64,000 nt of DNA from Allorhizobium pseudoryzae (GTDB lineage Bacteria; Pseudomonadota; Alphaproteobacteria; Rhizobiales; Rhizobiaceae): assembly GCF_011046245.1 (NCBI RefSeq), contig NZ_CP049241.1, positions 3,364,001 to 3,428,000 on the forward strand, in the 5' to 3' direction. The notes beneath the pieces are model-generated. The model made no database searches. It had not been told where the DNA came from and saw nothing but the letters and a program-made list of their open reading frames with translations. A program made the translations under genes and the position numbers. Every line of letters begins with the position of its first letter. Position 1 is the stretch's first letter. Shown piece after piece: positions 49,860 to 59,384 of the stretch.

Positions 49860-52076
49860 TCAGGCGGCGTAGCGGCCGCTCCGGCTGGGACGCCCGGCGA
49901 TATCGGCGGACATGACGAGCGGCTGGCGATAGCCGGCGGCTTCATAATCCTCCAGAAGTTCCGCGATTTCGGCAGGGCTTGCTTGCGGCAGCGACAGAAT
50001 GAGTTCGCTTGCGCCGTCGCGCGTCAGACGCTTCAGCCCGGTCGCCTCCGCTTGGCCGCACTCGACCAGAACCACGTCATACGCACCGGAGAGCGCATCC
50101 AGAACCATCGTCAGCCGATCGGCGCCGCGCATCGCCTGTTCGGCATCGGCGGTTCCCTGCGGGATGATATGCGCATCGGACAGCCGGTCCGGATGGATGG
50201 TCTCGCCGAACGGCGTCGTGCCGCACAGAAGATCCGTCACGCCCGGCAGGCTGGCGCTTTCGGCCATGAGGCGCGTCGGGCAGGCCGTGCCCGTCATATC
50301 GACCACGACGACCGAGCGGCCGGCTTCAGAAATTTCACGCGCCAGAAGCACGGTGGCGGTCGAGCCTTCGTCACCGGTCGGGGATACGGCAACGGCAAAG
50401 GGCGCCTCCCGCCGCAGGAGGTAATCGCGCACTGCCTCCAGGCTGAGGGCAGCATGCGGCACGGCCAGTTCCTCCGCCCCCTCGTCGTCTAGCGACGGAT
50501 CGTCTTGCTCGGGCTGATCCTGCACGCTGGCACCGGCAAGCGCCGAGAGATCGCGCTCCGCAGAAGCGGCGAACTCGTTGCGATGGACGTCGTCCTCATC
50601 CTCGTCCGCGTCCACGTGGTGTGCCAGGACCGGCTGGCGGGCACTCTGGCGCGAGGCTGTCGGATGATCAAGCGTGCCGTCATCGGCGGGGCGAAGGCCG
50701 CGACCGGTAAAGAGCGCCAGCACGATGATGCCGATGCAATAGAGAATGAGGGTCGCCAATGCCACGACGATGGTGATCGGCAGGATTTTCGGAAAATAGG
50801 GTTCGACCGGTTCGATGGCGGTGGAGACCACGCGGGCATCGGCCGGCGTCGAATTGGGATCGACGCGGGATGCGGCCTCGCGGTAGCGCGCGAGATAGGT
50901 TTCGAGCAGCTGGCGCTGGGCGGCGGCTTCGCGCTCCAGGGCCCGCAGGCCGACTTCCTCTTCACCGGCACGGGCGCTGTCCGCCTTCACGCCGTTCAGC
51001 TGCTGGACAAGCTGCTGTTCGCGCAGCTTGGCAACCGTCGCCTCGCTTTCGAGGCTCGCCAGGATCTTGCGGGTTTCCGCCTCGATCTGCTGGCGGATGC
51101 CGGCGAGCTGGGCCCGCAAACCCTTCAGGCGCGGATGCCCATCCATCAGCGCAATCTGGGCCTGGGAAATATCCGCCTGGATATTGGCTTCGGTTTCCTT
51201 CAGCCGCTGGATGACGGACGAACTGACGACATCGCCGAGCGTATCGAAACCGGCCCCGGCCTTCAGGGCGGTGCGGACATTTTCGGCCCGTGCTTCAGCA
51301 TTCGCCCGCTCGCCGCGCACGCGCGCCAGTTCCTGGGAAATGTCGTTCAGCTGCTGCGAGGAGAAACTGGTGTTTTCGCTGGATTGGAACAGACCGGCAT
51401 TTGTCCGGTAATCGGCGACGCGCTTTTCCGCCTCGCGCACCTTTTCACGCAGGCTTGCGATTTCCGGCTCCAGCCAGCGGGTGGTTTCCGTGTGGGTATC
51501 GAGCTTGGCGCCGCTCTGCATCGAGAGATAGACGTCCGCCATCTTGTTCGGGATGCCGGCGGCAAGCTTCGGATCCTCCGACGCAAGCTCGATCGCGATG
51601 ACGCGCGAGCCTTCGACGGGGTAGACCTGCAGCTTTTCGCGGAAGGCCTTGATGACGCGATCTTCCGGAGGCAGATCCATCGGGTTCTGCTTGAGGCCGA
51701 GCAGCACCAGCGGATCGGGCAACCAGGAATGCGCCTCCGGATCGAACTCCTTCAGATCGAAGAGCTTCATGTCGCGGGCCACCTGGCGGATCAGATCCGC
51801 CGATTGCAGAATCTGCGCCTGGCTGACGATGTTATACTGGTCGAGCACCTGATCATTGGTGCCCTGCGGCGCCTCCCCGCTCATATGCGTGTCGCGCGCT
51901 TCGATCAGAATGCGGGTTTCCGCCTTGTATTCCGGCGTCATCAGGCTGGAGCCGACAAAGGCCACCGCGGCGGCAATGGCGGTCGTCGTCAGAATGGCCT
52001 TGCGCCGTTCCCACACGGCTGCAAAAAGCTGGCCGATATCGATATCCGCATCCTGATTGCCGCTTACGCCTGACAT
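49860..52076 (-). CDS. Wzz/GumC-type polysaccharide chain-length and transport protein with degenerate kinase domain
   Basis: A 738-residue inner-membrane protein. A first transmembrane helix at about 30-50 (AILTTTAIAAAVAFVGSSL) leads into a Wzz domain, a long coiled-coil region with an LARV-type GNVR segment, and a second helix at about 445-470 (ILPITIVVALATLILYCIGI). The C-terminal 170 residues resemble the cytoplasmic BY-kinase domain (APFAVAVSPTGDEGSTATVL; YDVVLVECGQAE), but the Walker A lysine is missing and no C-terminal tyrosine cluster exists. It probably sets chain length as a pseudokinase. The start at 52076 (MSGVSGNQDADIDIG) is preferred over 52130. Confidence 0.87.
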   Translation of the reverse strand: MSGVSGNQDADIDIGQLFAAVWERRKAILTTTAIAAAVAFVGSSLMTPEYKAETRILIEARDTHMSGEAPQGTNDQVLDQYNIVSQAQILQSADLIRQVARDMKLFDLKEFDPEAHSWLPDPLVLLGLKQNPMDLPPEDRVIKAFREKLQVYPVEGSRVIAIELASEDPKLAAGIPNKMADVYLSMQSGAKLDTHTETTRWLEPEIASLREKVREAEKRVADYRTNAGLFQSSENTSFSSQQLNDISQELARVRGERANAEARAENVRTALKAGAGFDTLGDVVSSSVIQRLKETEANIQADISQAQIALMDGHPRLKGLRAQLAGIRQQIEAETRKILASLESEATVAKLREQQLVQQLNGVKADSARAGEEEVGLRALEREAAAQRQLLETYLARYREAASRVDPNSTPADARVVSTAIEPVEPYFPKILPITIVVALATLILYCIGIIVLALFTGRGLRPADDGTLDHPTASRQSARQPVLAHHVDADEDEDDVHRNEFAASAERDLSALAGASVQDQPEQDDPSLDDEGAEELAVPHAALSLEAVRDYLLRREAPFAVAVSPTGDEGSTATVLLAREISEAGRSVVVVDMTGTACPTRLMAESASLPGVTDLLCGTTPFGETIHPDRLSDAHIIPQGTADAEQAMRGADRLTMVLDALSGAYDVVLVECGQAEATGLKRLTRDGASELILSLPQASPAEIAELLEDYEAAGYRQPLVMSADIAGRPSRSGRYAA

Positions 52077-52267
52077 CGCGCTTCTCCACTTGAACACTCG
52101 CGGGCGAGCGTAAAGGAACATGGTAAGCATGGTGTTAACGCTGCGGGAGAGAGCGGCTTTCTTACAGCTTAGGCAAGAAAGTTCAGAAGTGCGCCACCTC
52201 TTTACCGGGCATTAACCCTAACGGATGGATAACAGCACTCATGTTTTTTCAGCCGGAGTCCGCGCGG
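52077..52267. promoter_or_regulatory. divergent promoter region of the polysaccharide genes
   Basis: The 191 bases between the leftward Wzz-type gene and the rightward export operon must hold both promoters. AT-rich parts lie near 52150-52180. I cannot assign precise boxes. Confidence 0.45.
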
Positions 52268-52846
52268 ATGATTTTCGCACGTCGCAAACCAATGTTGGCA
52301 TGGGCGCTCGCCAGCGTCGTGGCCATGGCCCTGTCCGGTTGCACCTCTTATCAGCCGGCGCCGAAGTCCTTTCAGCAGGCCACCATCCAGCCCTACCGGC
52401 TGGACAGCGGCGACCGTCTGCGCGTGACGGTGTTCGACCAGCCGAACCTCAGCAATACCTACACCGTCGATCAGGCGGGCTATATCTCCTTCCCGCTGGT
52501 CGGCCAGGTGCCTGCCCGCGGCGAAACGATGGCAAGCCTCGAAGGCGCGCTGGCCGCCAAGCTGCGCCAGGGGTATCTGCGCGATCCGGATGTGACGATC
52601 GAGGTCGATCGCTACCGCCCCGTCTTCGTGATGGGCGAAGTGGGTCGTCCCGGCCAGTATTCCTACGTGCCCGGCATGACGGTGCAGAATGCCGTCGCGG
52701 TGGCCGGCGGCTTTACCGCCCGCGGCAACCAGCGTGACGTGGACGTTACCCGCAAGATCAATGGCCGGGTGCTGACCGGACGCACGACGATCTCGAGCAC
52801 CGTGCTGGCCGGAGACACCATCTACGTCCGCGAGCGGCTGTTCTAA
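52268..52846 (+). CDS. Wza-type polysaccharide export lipoprotein
   Basis: A 192-residue outer-membrane export protein. The lipobox is MALSGC near residue 25, after a hydrophobic signal. The polysaccharide-export domain reads YRLDSGDRLRVTVFDQPNLS and YTVDQAGYISFPLVGQV, and a SLBB-like part follows (PVFVMGEVGRPGQYSYVPGM). It is shorter than E. coli Wza and resembles rhizobial ExoF-like proteins. The ATG at 52268 follows GGAG; an in-frame ATG at 52241 would also keep the lipobox. Confidence 0.87.
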   Translation: MIFARRKPMLAWALASVVAMALSGCTSYQPAPKSFQQATIQPYRLDSGDRLRVTVFDQPNLSNTYTVDQAGYISFPLVGQVPARGETMASLEGALAAKLRQGYLRDPDVTIEVDRYRPVFVMGEVGRPGQYSYVPGMTVQNAVAVAGGFTARGNQRDVDVTRKINGRVLTGRTTISSTVLAGDTIYVRERLF

Positions 52847-52851
52847 ATCCG

Positions 52852-54012
52852 ATGGCCGCCAACGAGGCTCCACTCAGGATCATCCACTGTTTCCGCTCGC
52901 CGGTCGGCGGGATCTTCCGGCATGTGCGCGATCTCGTGGAGCGGCATGCGGCGGAAGGCCATGCGGTGGGTATTCTGTGCGACAGCTCCACCGGCGGCGC
53001 GCATGAGGAAAAACTGTTCGAGGCTCTTCTGCCGCATCTATCCCTCGGTCTGAACCGCCTGCCGATCCGGCGCGCGATCAGCCCGTCGGACCTCGTGGCG
53101 CTGCAGGCGAGCTACAGGCACATCAAGAGTTTGAAGCCGGACATTTTGCACGGACACGGCGCCAAGGGCGGCGTCGTCGTGCGGTTGATCGGCTCACTGT
53201 TGCGGGTAAACAGGTATTGCGTCGCCCGCCTTTATTCCCCGCACGGCGGAAGCCTGCATTATGACCGGAACCGCCCCTCCGGACAGGTGGTGCTGCGGCT
53301 GGAACGCTTTCTGGAGCGCTTCACCGACCAGCTGGTGTTCGTCTGCGACTTCGAGCGGCGCACCTATGAGGCCAAGGTGGGGCGTCCGCGCATTCCGGCC
53401 CAGGTGATCTACAACGGCATCACCGACGACGAGTTCGCCGCCATCCCGACAGGACCTGACGGAGCCGATTTCCTCTATATCGGGATGATGCGCGACCTGA
53501 AGGGACCGGACGTCTTCATCGATGCCTTTGAGACGGTCGAACGGAGCCTTGGACGTCCCCTCTCCGCCGTCATGGTCGGCGATGGACCCGACAAGGAGCG
53601 TTACCGGCAGAGAATTCATGCGCGTGGCCTCTCGGACCGCCTCACCCTGCATGACGCCATGCCGGCACGCGAGGCTTTTGCCATGGCAAAGATCGTCGTC
53701 GTTCCGTCCCGCGCCGAGGCCATGCCCTACATTGTTCTCGAGGCCCTGGCGGCGGAAAAACCGCTGATTGCCACCCGCGTCGGCGGCATTCCCGAGGTGA
53801 TGGGAGAGGAGAGCCCGGCACTCGCCGCACCAGGCGATGCGGCTGGCCTTGCGCGTCTGATGGGTCAGGCACTGACCGAGCCCGGCTGGAAGGAGCGCGC
53901 GATGCCACGGCCGGACGATTTCCGCTCCGTCTTTTCCGCATCCCACATGGCCGGTGACATGATGCAGCTCTACCGGAAATTGCTGACAGACCAAAGCTCA
54001 AAACTTTCTTAG
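52852..54012 (+). CDS. glycosyltransferase family 4
   Basis: A 386-residue GT-B fold transferase. The N-terminal domain has RIIHCFRSPVGGIFRHVRDL and LHGHGAKGGVVVRLI; the C-terminal nucleotide-sugar site has the EAMPYIVLEALAAEKPLIAT pattern with VVPSRAEAMPY, and a preceding GDGPDKERYRQR. It should add one sugar of the repeat unit at the cytoplasmic face. It starts five bases after the export gene. Confidence 0.92.
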   Translation: MAANEAPLRIIHCFRSPVGGIFRHVRDLVERHAAEGHAVGILCDSSTGGAHEEKLFEALLPHLSLGLNRLPIRRAISPSDLVALQASYRHIKSLKPDILHGHGAKGGVVVRLIGSLLRVNRYCVARLYSPHGGSLHYDRNRPSGQVVLRLERFLERFTDQLVFVCDFERRTYEAKVGRPRIPAQVIYNGITDDEFAAIPTGPDGADFLYIGMMRDLKGPDVFIDAFETVERSLGRPLSAVMVGDGPDKERYRQRIHARGLSDRLTLHDAMPAREAFAMAKIVVVPSRAEAMPYIVLEALAAEKPLIATRVGGIPEVMGEESPALAAPGDAAGLARLMGQALTEPGWKERAMPRPDDFRSVFSASHMAGDMMQLYRKLLTDQSSKLS

Positions 54013-54091
54013 CATCTTGCTGATATGTCTCGGGATTGGGGGAGAATGAGACACATTCCCCGCATGTTGAGCGACCAATGGGACCCTGGCC

Positions 54092-55642
54092 ATGACTGAG
54101 CCGGTAAAGCAGGACGGATTCGACGTCGAGGCCCTGCGCCGCAAGGTATCGGACTTCTACGACCGCAGCTCGACCGGCGGGACGGACGCACCGCCGGAGC
54201 TCAACGCGTTCGCCCGGCAGATCGCGGAGCAGTTCCGTGATGAGACCACCAGCCCCGCCATGCTGATCGGCAAGATCCGGCTGCTCGAATGGGCGCTCCT
54301 GACGGTAAGTGGTCTCGCCGTCGCACTGCTTGTCGGCTACGGCGATGCGGCCGGCTTCCTGTGGCACCTGCTGACGATCGGCTTCGGTGCCGCCTTCAGC
54401 GTACTTTTCCTTCAGATTGCCGATGCCTATCAGATCCCGTCGCTGCGCGCGCCGCACCGCATTACGCTGCGGCTGGGGATGGCCTGGATTTCGGCCTTCC
54501 TGCTGCAAAACCTTCTCGCTCTTCTTCTCGACAGCCGGCTCCCGCTCGGCACGTCGCTCGTGTCGCTGATCGTCGACGGCCTGGTGCTCATTGGTGCCCG
54601 GTATCTGATGGCCTTCGGTATCCGCAACTGGTCACGCAACGGCATCATGGAGCGCCGGGCGGTCATCGTCGGCGGCGGCCAGCCGGCCAAGGACCTGGTG
54701 CGGGCGCTGGAGCAGCAGCCCGACAACGACATCCGCATCTGCGGCATCTTCGATGATCGCGGCAACGCCCGTTCGCCGGATGTGGTGGCCGGTTATCCGA
54801 AGCTCGGCACCTTCTGCGAACTGGTGGAATTCGCACGGCTTGCCCGCATCGACATGCTGATCATTGCGCTTCCGGCCACCGCCGAGCAGCGGATCCTGCA
54901 ACTGGTCAAGAAACTCTGGGTGCTGCCGGTCGATATCCGGCTCGCCGCCCATGCGCAGCAGCTGCGCTTTCGGCCCCGCGCCTACAGCCATGTGGGCAGC
55001 GTGCCGATGCTCGATATCTTCGACAAGCCGCTGCGCGACTGGGATTCGGTGGCAAAACGCCTCTTCGACCTCACCTTCTCCATCCTGGCGCTTACCGTTG
55101 CCTGGCCGGTGATGATTGCCTGCGCCATTGCGGTGAAGGCGACCTCGAAAGGGCCGGTCTTCTTCGTGCAGAAACGCCATGGCTTCAACAACGAGGTCAT
55201 CGATGTCCTGAAATTCCGTTCGATGTACACCGAGCTTAGCGATCCGACCGCCAAGAAGGCGGTGACGAAGAACGATCCGCGCGTGACGCCGGTCGGGCGC
55301 TTCCTGCGCAAGTCCTCGCTGGATGAACTGCCGCAGCTGTTCAACGTGCTGCGCAGCGAGCTGTCGCTGGTCGGCCCGCGGCCGCATGCGGTGCATGCCC
55401 AGACCGGCGAGCGCAAATATGTGGACGTGGTGGAGAGCTACTTCGCCCGCCATCGCGTCAAACCCGGCGTCACCGGCTGGGCCCAGATCAACGGCTTGCG
55501 CGGCGAACTCGACAGCGACGAGAAAATCCGCGCCCGCACCGCCTACGATCTGCACTACATCGAAAACTGGTCGCTGTGGCTCGATCTGAAGATCCTGGTG
55601 CTGACGCCGATCCGGCTTCTCAACACGGAGAATGCCTATTGA
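54092..55642 (+). CDS. undecaprenyl-phosphate glucose/galactose phosphotransferase (WcaJ type)
   Basis: A 516-residue polyprenyl-phosphate hexose-1-phosphate transferase that starts the repeat unit on the lipid carrier. Four hydrophobic helices lie at about 70-165, a CoA-binding-like domain with RAVIVGGGQPAKDLVRALEQ follows, and the catalytic C-terminal domain has RLFDLTFSILALTVAWPVM, the FKFRSM-like VLKFRSMYTELSD, and RKSSLDELPQLFNVL. The Asp-Glu pair in SLDELPQ is intact. The last bases overlap the next gene. Confidence 0.93.
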   Translation: MTEPVKQDGFDVEALRRKVSDFYDRSSTGGTDAPPELNAFARQIAEQFRDETTSPAMLIGKIRLLEWALLTVSGLAVALLVGYGDAAGFLWHLLTIGFGAAFSVLFLQIADAYQIPSLRAPHRITLRLGMAWISAFLLQNLLALLLDSRLPLGTSLVSLIVDGLVLIGARYLMAFGIRNWSRNGIMERRAVIVGGGQPAKDLVRALEQQPDNDIRICGIFDDRGNARSPDVVAGYPKLGTFCELVEFARLARIDMLIIALPATAEQRILQLVKKLWVLPVDIRLAAHAQQLRFRPRAYSHVGSVPMLDIFDKPLRDWDSVAKRLFDLTFSILALTVAWPVMIACAIAVKATSKGPVFFVQKRHGFNNEVIDVLKFRSMYTELSDPTAKKAVTKNDPRVTPVGRFLRKSSLDELPQLFNVLRSELSLVGPRPHAVHAQTGERKYVDVVESYFARHRVKPGVTGWAQINGLRGELDSDEKIRARTAYDLHYIENWSLWLDLKILVLTPIRLLNTENAY

Positions 55643-56898
55643 CCCTGATCATCGACACAGGCCCGAAACCGTTCAAGCCGCAACTGGCCGGCGTGCGCCT
55701 GCTGGGGTCGGCGCTGGTGGCGCTGGGCGTCTTCCTGTCGGGATTCGTCATCTCCGAGCCCGCCCCTTACGAACTGCTGATGGCGGTGCAGATCGCGCTC
55801 TGGTTCCTGCTCGGCCTCAAGATCTCGCGGGCGGTGGCGCCGCTCTTGATCCTCTTTTTGCTCTTCAACATCGGCGGCATGTTCTCGCTGACCGTGATGA
55901 AGGACATCAGCGGCGGGCCGATGTATATCGCCGTCTCGCTGTTCCTGGCGCTCTCCTCGGTCTTCTATGCCGCGATCATCGAGGATGACCATCGCCGGCT
56001 GAAACTGATCTTCCAGGCCTGGGTGGCGGGGGCGACGATCACCTCCATGCTCGGCATTCTCGGCTATTTCCACGCCTTTCCCGGCGCCGAGGTGTTTACC
56101 CTCTACGACCGCGCCAAGGGCGCCTTCCAGGACCCGAACGTGTTCGGCCCCTATCTGGTCGCCCCTGCCCTCTATTTGATGTACCGGATTCTCAGCGGCT
56201 CGCTGGCCCGTTCGCCGATCTATGTCGTCGGGCTACTCGTCCTGGTGCTCGGCATTTTCCTCTCCTTTTCGCGCGCCGCCTGGGGTCTGTTCCTGTTTGC
56301 CGCGATTGCGCTTGTTGTGGTGATGCTGCTGAAGGAACGCACGGCCGCCTTCCGGCTGAAGATCTTCAGCCTGGCGATTGCCGCCGTTCTGATCCTGATG
56401 GTGGCGATTGCCGGCGCCATGCAATCGAAGAAGGTCTCCGAACTCTTCCTCAACCGCGCCAAGCTGGTGCAGGAATATGACGGTGCGCGGCTTGGCCGTT
56501 TCGAACGCCACAAGCTGGGTTTCCTCATGTCGATGGAGCGCCCGCTCGGGCTCGGACCCATGGTGCTCGGCAAGATGTTCGGCGAGGACGAGCACAATAT
56601 CTGGCTGAAATCGCTCACCACCTATGGCTGGCTCGGTTTCGTCAGCTACGTGACCCTGATGTGGGCGACGCTGATCATCGGCTTCCGCTCGCTTTTGCGC
56701 GAACGGCCCTGGCAACCCTATCTGATGATCGCCTGGATCTGTCTGCTCGGCCATGCGCTGATCGGCAATGTCATCGACATCGACCACTGGCGCCATGCCT
56801 ACATGCTGTTCGGCATCATCTGGGGCTGCTTTGCGCTGGAGCAGGCGCACAAGCGCCGCAACCGCCTCGCGGCTCAGCAGTCCCGGCCGATCGCCTGA
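55639..56898 (+). CDS. O-antigen ligase/polymerase-like membrane protein (Wzy family)
   Basis: A 419-residue polytopic inner-membrane protein with about eleven hydrophobic segments. The periplasmic loop with KLVQEYDGARLGRFERHKLG and GEDEHNIWLKSLTTYGWLG fits the Wzy_C/O-antigen ligase family, which polymerises or transfers the glycan. The best start is a TTG at 55639 that overlaps the upstream stop (TTGA) and follows GGAG by eight bases; the long frame from 55576 reads shadow sequence. Confidence 0.88.
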   Translation: MTLIIDTGPKPFKPQLAGVRLLGSALVALGVFLSGFVISEPAPYELLMAVQIALWFLLGLKISRAVAPLLILFLLFNIGGMFSLTVMKDISGGPMYIAVSLFLALSSVFYAAIIEDDHRRLKLIFQAWVAGATITSMLGILGYFHAFPGAEVFTLYDRAKGAFQDPNVFGPYLVAPALYLMYRILSGSLARSPIYVVGLLVLVLGIFLSFSRAAWGLFLFAAIALVVVMLLKERTAAFRLKIFSLAIAAVLILMVAIAGAMQSKKVSELFLNRAKLVQEYDGARLGRFERHKLGFLMSMERPLGLGPMVLGKMFGEDEHNIWLKSLTTYGWLGFVSYVTLMWATLIIGFRSLLRERPWQPYLMIAWICLLGHALIGNVIDIDHWRHAYMLFGIIWGCFALEQAHKRRNRLAAQQSRPIA

Positions 56899-56961
56899 CC
56901 GGACTGCCGCGGCAGCCGATCCGGCCCTTGACCTGACGCCCAAACGATCCACATCCTCTTC

Positions 56962-57255
56962 ATGATCACGCACGAACAGATCCGCGCCGCGCGCGCCATG
57001 CTGAACCTATCTCTCGAAACGCTCGCCCGCGACACGGGGCTTTCGGTGGACGATCTCTCTGCCCTCGAAAATGAAGGGGGCGCCGGTGACAGTCGCACGC
57101 TGGAAACGCTGCGCACCACCTTCGAGCGGCACGGCATCGTCTTCCTGGCCAGCGGCGAGGACGACCCCGGCATCGGGCCGGGACTGAGGCTGCGCAAACA
57201 GGCGGCGGACGAGGGTCTGCGGCCGGAAAATCTCAACTCCTACAACGACGGATAA
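56962..57255 (+). CDS. XRE-type helix-turn-helix protein (97 aa)
   Basis: Residues about 5-55 form a Cro/CI-like helix-turn-helix (EQIRAARAMLNLSLETLARD, then LSVDDLSALENEGG). A polar C-terminal tail follows without known domain. It resembles the small XRE proteins common in rhizobial chromosomes. It lies just after the polysaccharide cluster and may regulate it; that is only positional inference. Confidence 0.85.
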   Translation: MITHEQIRAARAMLNLSLETLARDTGLSVDDLSALENEGGAGDSRTLETLRTTFERHGIVFLASGEDDPGIGPGLRLRKQAADEGLRPENLNSYNDG

Positions 57256-57316
57256 ACCGTCACCGGACACGGGAACCCTTGTCACCCTGCCGCGTTCATG
57301 CGGCAGGAAGAAGAAG

Positions 57317-57481
57317 ATGAAGGAGTTCCCCTTGAACCGCAGCAACAGCCTCTACCTCGTGATTGGTGCCCTCGTCGTCGTGGTCGTCGGCCTCGGCGCC
57401 TATGTCGTGCGCGAGGAAACCAAGCCCAAGGGCGTGGAAATGAGCATCTCCAGCGACGGCGTGCGTGTCGAGGAGAATTGA
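57317..57481 (+). CDS. small single-pass membrane protein (54 aa)
   Basis: The frame reads MKEFPLNRSNSLYLVIGALV, then a run of valine and leucine to about residue 28 that forms one transmembrane helix. It continues YVVREETKPKGVEMSISSDG and ends VRVEEN. The ATG at 57317 follows AGGAAGAAG; an in-frame TTG (LNRSNS) after GGAG is an alternative. The sequence pattern and intact frame look genuine. Function unknown; the tail should face the periplasm. Confidence 0.62.
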   Translation: MKEFPLNRSNSLYLVIGALVVVVVGLGAYVVREETKPKGVEMSISSDGVRVEEN

Positions 57482-57589
57482 CGCGCGTCAAAGACGTATA
57501 TTCACTGTTTTGCAACTATATCAGCGCGAATCTTGAGAGCATGGCGCTGGTGGCATGCCGACAGCCATGAGAACAATAAAGGGGAAGAC

Positions 57590-57778
57590 ATGACACAGCA
57601 TCTCGATCAGCAGACGGTTGTGAGCCAAGGTCTGAAAAGGGTCTGGAATGTCAGCGAATTCGCCAAGCGTTATCGCCTCGATCAGCGCGAGGAAAACCGC
57701 CTGCTGAAGCTGCTCGGCCCCTTTGCCTCCGAACACGAACTGCTGATGAACGCGACCCGCACGCCGAACTTCCGTTGA
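57590..57778 (+). CDS. small conserved-looking protein (62 aa)
   Basis: Starts MTQHLDQQTVVSQGLKRVWN behind AAGGGGAAG. The rest (VSEFAKRYRLDQREENRLLK and LLGPFASEHELLMNATRTP) is helical and charged. The small protein has no membrane segment or signal. Position before tRNA-Pro is typical in Rhizobiaceae as far as I recall, but no function is known. Confidence 0.65.
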   Translation: MTQHLDQQTVVSQGLKRVWNVSEFAKRYRLDQREENRLLKLLGPFASEHELLMNATRTPNFR

Positions 57779-57860
57779 TTGCAGTGGGCTTGTCCACTTT
57801 AGGTCTTGCACCGCAGCCGGCAAGTCATTATGGAGGTCGTGCTTCGGCAACGAAGCGGGT

Positions 57861-57937
<77 letters not shown>

Positions 57938-58077
57938 TTTCAAAATCAGCCGCAGCATCCCCCAGATGCCCGGTCCTTCTCCAAAAAAGATTGTTGTCCC
58001 AAACACGGTTTCGCTGCTGCGGAACCATGTCCGCCTGTTGCCGTTCGTTTCCAGAACACGATGGAGACTGAACAGCC

Positions 58078-58260
58078 ATGGCAGACGAGAGACGAAATCC
58101 TTCCACACCCGCAAACCCCGATGCCGTGCCGCCCGGAACACCGGACGCAGCGGAAAACACCTGCCGGCGCTGCGCAGGCAGCGGCGAAATCGACGGACAG
58201 GAGTGCCCGGATTGCGGCGGTTCCGGCATCGTACTGACACCGGTCGGCGGGGCGGGATGA
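58078..58260 (+). CDS. small DnaJ-type zinc-finger protein (60 aa)
   Basis: The 60-residue product has two CxxCxGxG-like modules, CRRCAGSGEIDG and CPDCGGSGIV, the motif of the DnaJ cysteine-rich domain. They probably bind one zinc ion. There is no J domain. The N-terminus is Pro-rich and flexible. Such mini zinc fingers are widespread in alphaproteobacteria without assigned role. Confidence 0.7.
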   Translation: MADERRNPSTPANPDAVPPGTPDAAENTCRRCAGSGEIDGQECPDCGGSGIVLTPVGGAG

Positions 58261-58284
58261 GGAAAATGGGTTGAGGCGGCCCGC

Positions 58285-58827
58285 TCAGCGGACCTGATCG
58301 AGCAGGCGTTTGCATTCGAGGAGATCGAAGAGCGCCTCCTGCAGCAAAGCGCGGTCTTCCTTGCCGATGGCGCTCTTGCCGGCGGCAATGTCGAGCGCGC
58401 TGTCATCGCCCGCCCCGCCGAAGCCGAAGAATCGGCCGCTCGGCTTGGTCTTGGCGCGACCGACGATCTGATCCTCTTCGTCGCTGCCGCCGATCTTCGG
58501 CTCGCCTGCCCCTCGGTCGCTGTTGGCCGCCATGATGGCTTCCATGGTGGCCACATCGCCAGAGGCAATTGCCGAGACGAACTTGTTGCCGTTGGTCTTC
58601 AAAAGCTTCTGAACGCCCTTGATCGTATAGCCGTGATCATAGAGCAGATGCCGGATGCCCTTCAGAAGATCGACATCTTCCGGGCGGTAGTAGCGGCGCC
58701 CGCCGCCGCGCTTCATCGGCTTGATCTGCGGAAAACGGGTTTCCCAGAACCTGAGCACGTGCTGCGGCAGGTCGAGGTCGTCTGCCACCTCGCTGATGGT
58801 GCGGAAAGCATCCGGACTTTTTTCCAC
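58285..58827 (-). CDS. MerR-family transcriptional regulator
   Basis: Residues about 8-80 form a MerR winged helix: [40 protein letters not shown] and [20 protein letters not shown]. The C-terminal half is low-complexity, with Gly/Asp-rich linkers and a last helix ([18 protein letters not shown]), and lacks the cysteines of metal sensors. It lies downstream of ihfA in the usual rhizobial order. The effector is unknown. Confidence 0.92.
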   Translation of the reverse strand: MEKSPDAFRTISEVADDLDLPQHVLRFWETRFPQIKPMKRGGGRRYYRPEDVDLLKGIRHLLYDHGYTIKGVQKLLKTNGNKFVSAIASGDVATMEAIMAANSDRGAGEPKIGGSDEEDQIVGRAKTKPSGRFFGFGGAGDDSALDIAAGKSAIGKEDRALLQEALFDLLECKRLLDQVR

Positions 58828-58956
58828 GCGGGCTCACTCCAGAATTCTGCGACTCACGCTGTGCCGAAACACGACACGACGAGCCGCATTTCAACGGTTT
58901 GCGCCGCGCAATTCAAGTTCTTTCGGAGATTGTGAACAGATGCCGGTCCGCCCCGC

Positions 58957-59295
58957 TCAGGCGGCCGGATTGGCAGGCTTCTGTTTGGCCTTGCGCAGCA
59001 GATGCGCCTTCAGAATGCGCTGCTTCAGCACATTGGACGCCTTGAACGTCATCACCTTGCGCGGCGAGATCGGCACTTCTTCGCCCGTCTTCGGGTTTCG
59101 ACCGATGCGCTCGTTCTTGGCGCGGACCTGGAAGGTCGCAAACGACGAGAGCTTGACGGTTTCGCCCCGCACGATGGCGTTGCAGATCTCGTCAATCACG
59201 GTTTCCACGAGTTCCGCCGATTCGGTCCGGGACAGCCCGACCTTGCGAAACACCGACTCTGCCAAATCCGCCCGTGTCACTGTTTTGCCGGCCAT
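58957..59295 (-). CDS. ihfA: integration host factor alpha subunit
   Basis: A 112-residue HU-fold protein that bends DNA at specific sites. It starts [20 protein letters not shown]; the DNA-binding region reads [20 protein letters not shown] and [20 protein letters not shown]. The basic C-terminal tail ([13 protein letters not shown]) is longer than in E. coli, normal for rhizobia. The ATG at 59295 fits the family; the longer frame does not. Confidence 0.95.
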   Translation of the reverse strand: MAGKTVTRADLAESVFRKVGLSRTESAELVETVIDEICNAIVRGETVKLSSFATFQVRAKNERIGRNPKTGEEVPISPRKVMTFKASNVLKQRILKAHLLRKAKQKPANPAA

Positions 59296-59384
59296 GACCC
59301 CCGCCCGTGAAATGTCTTGTTTTATCAACGCGCCCAAACACTATGTTCGTTGTCGTCCCGGGTCAAGCGCTTGTAAAGACGACA

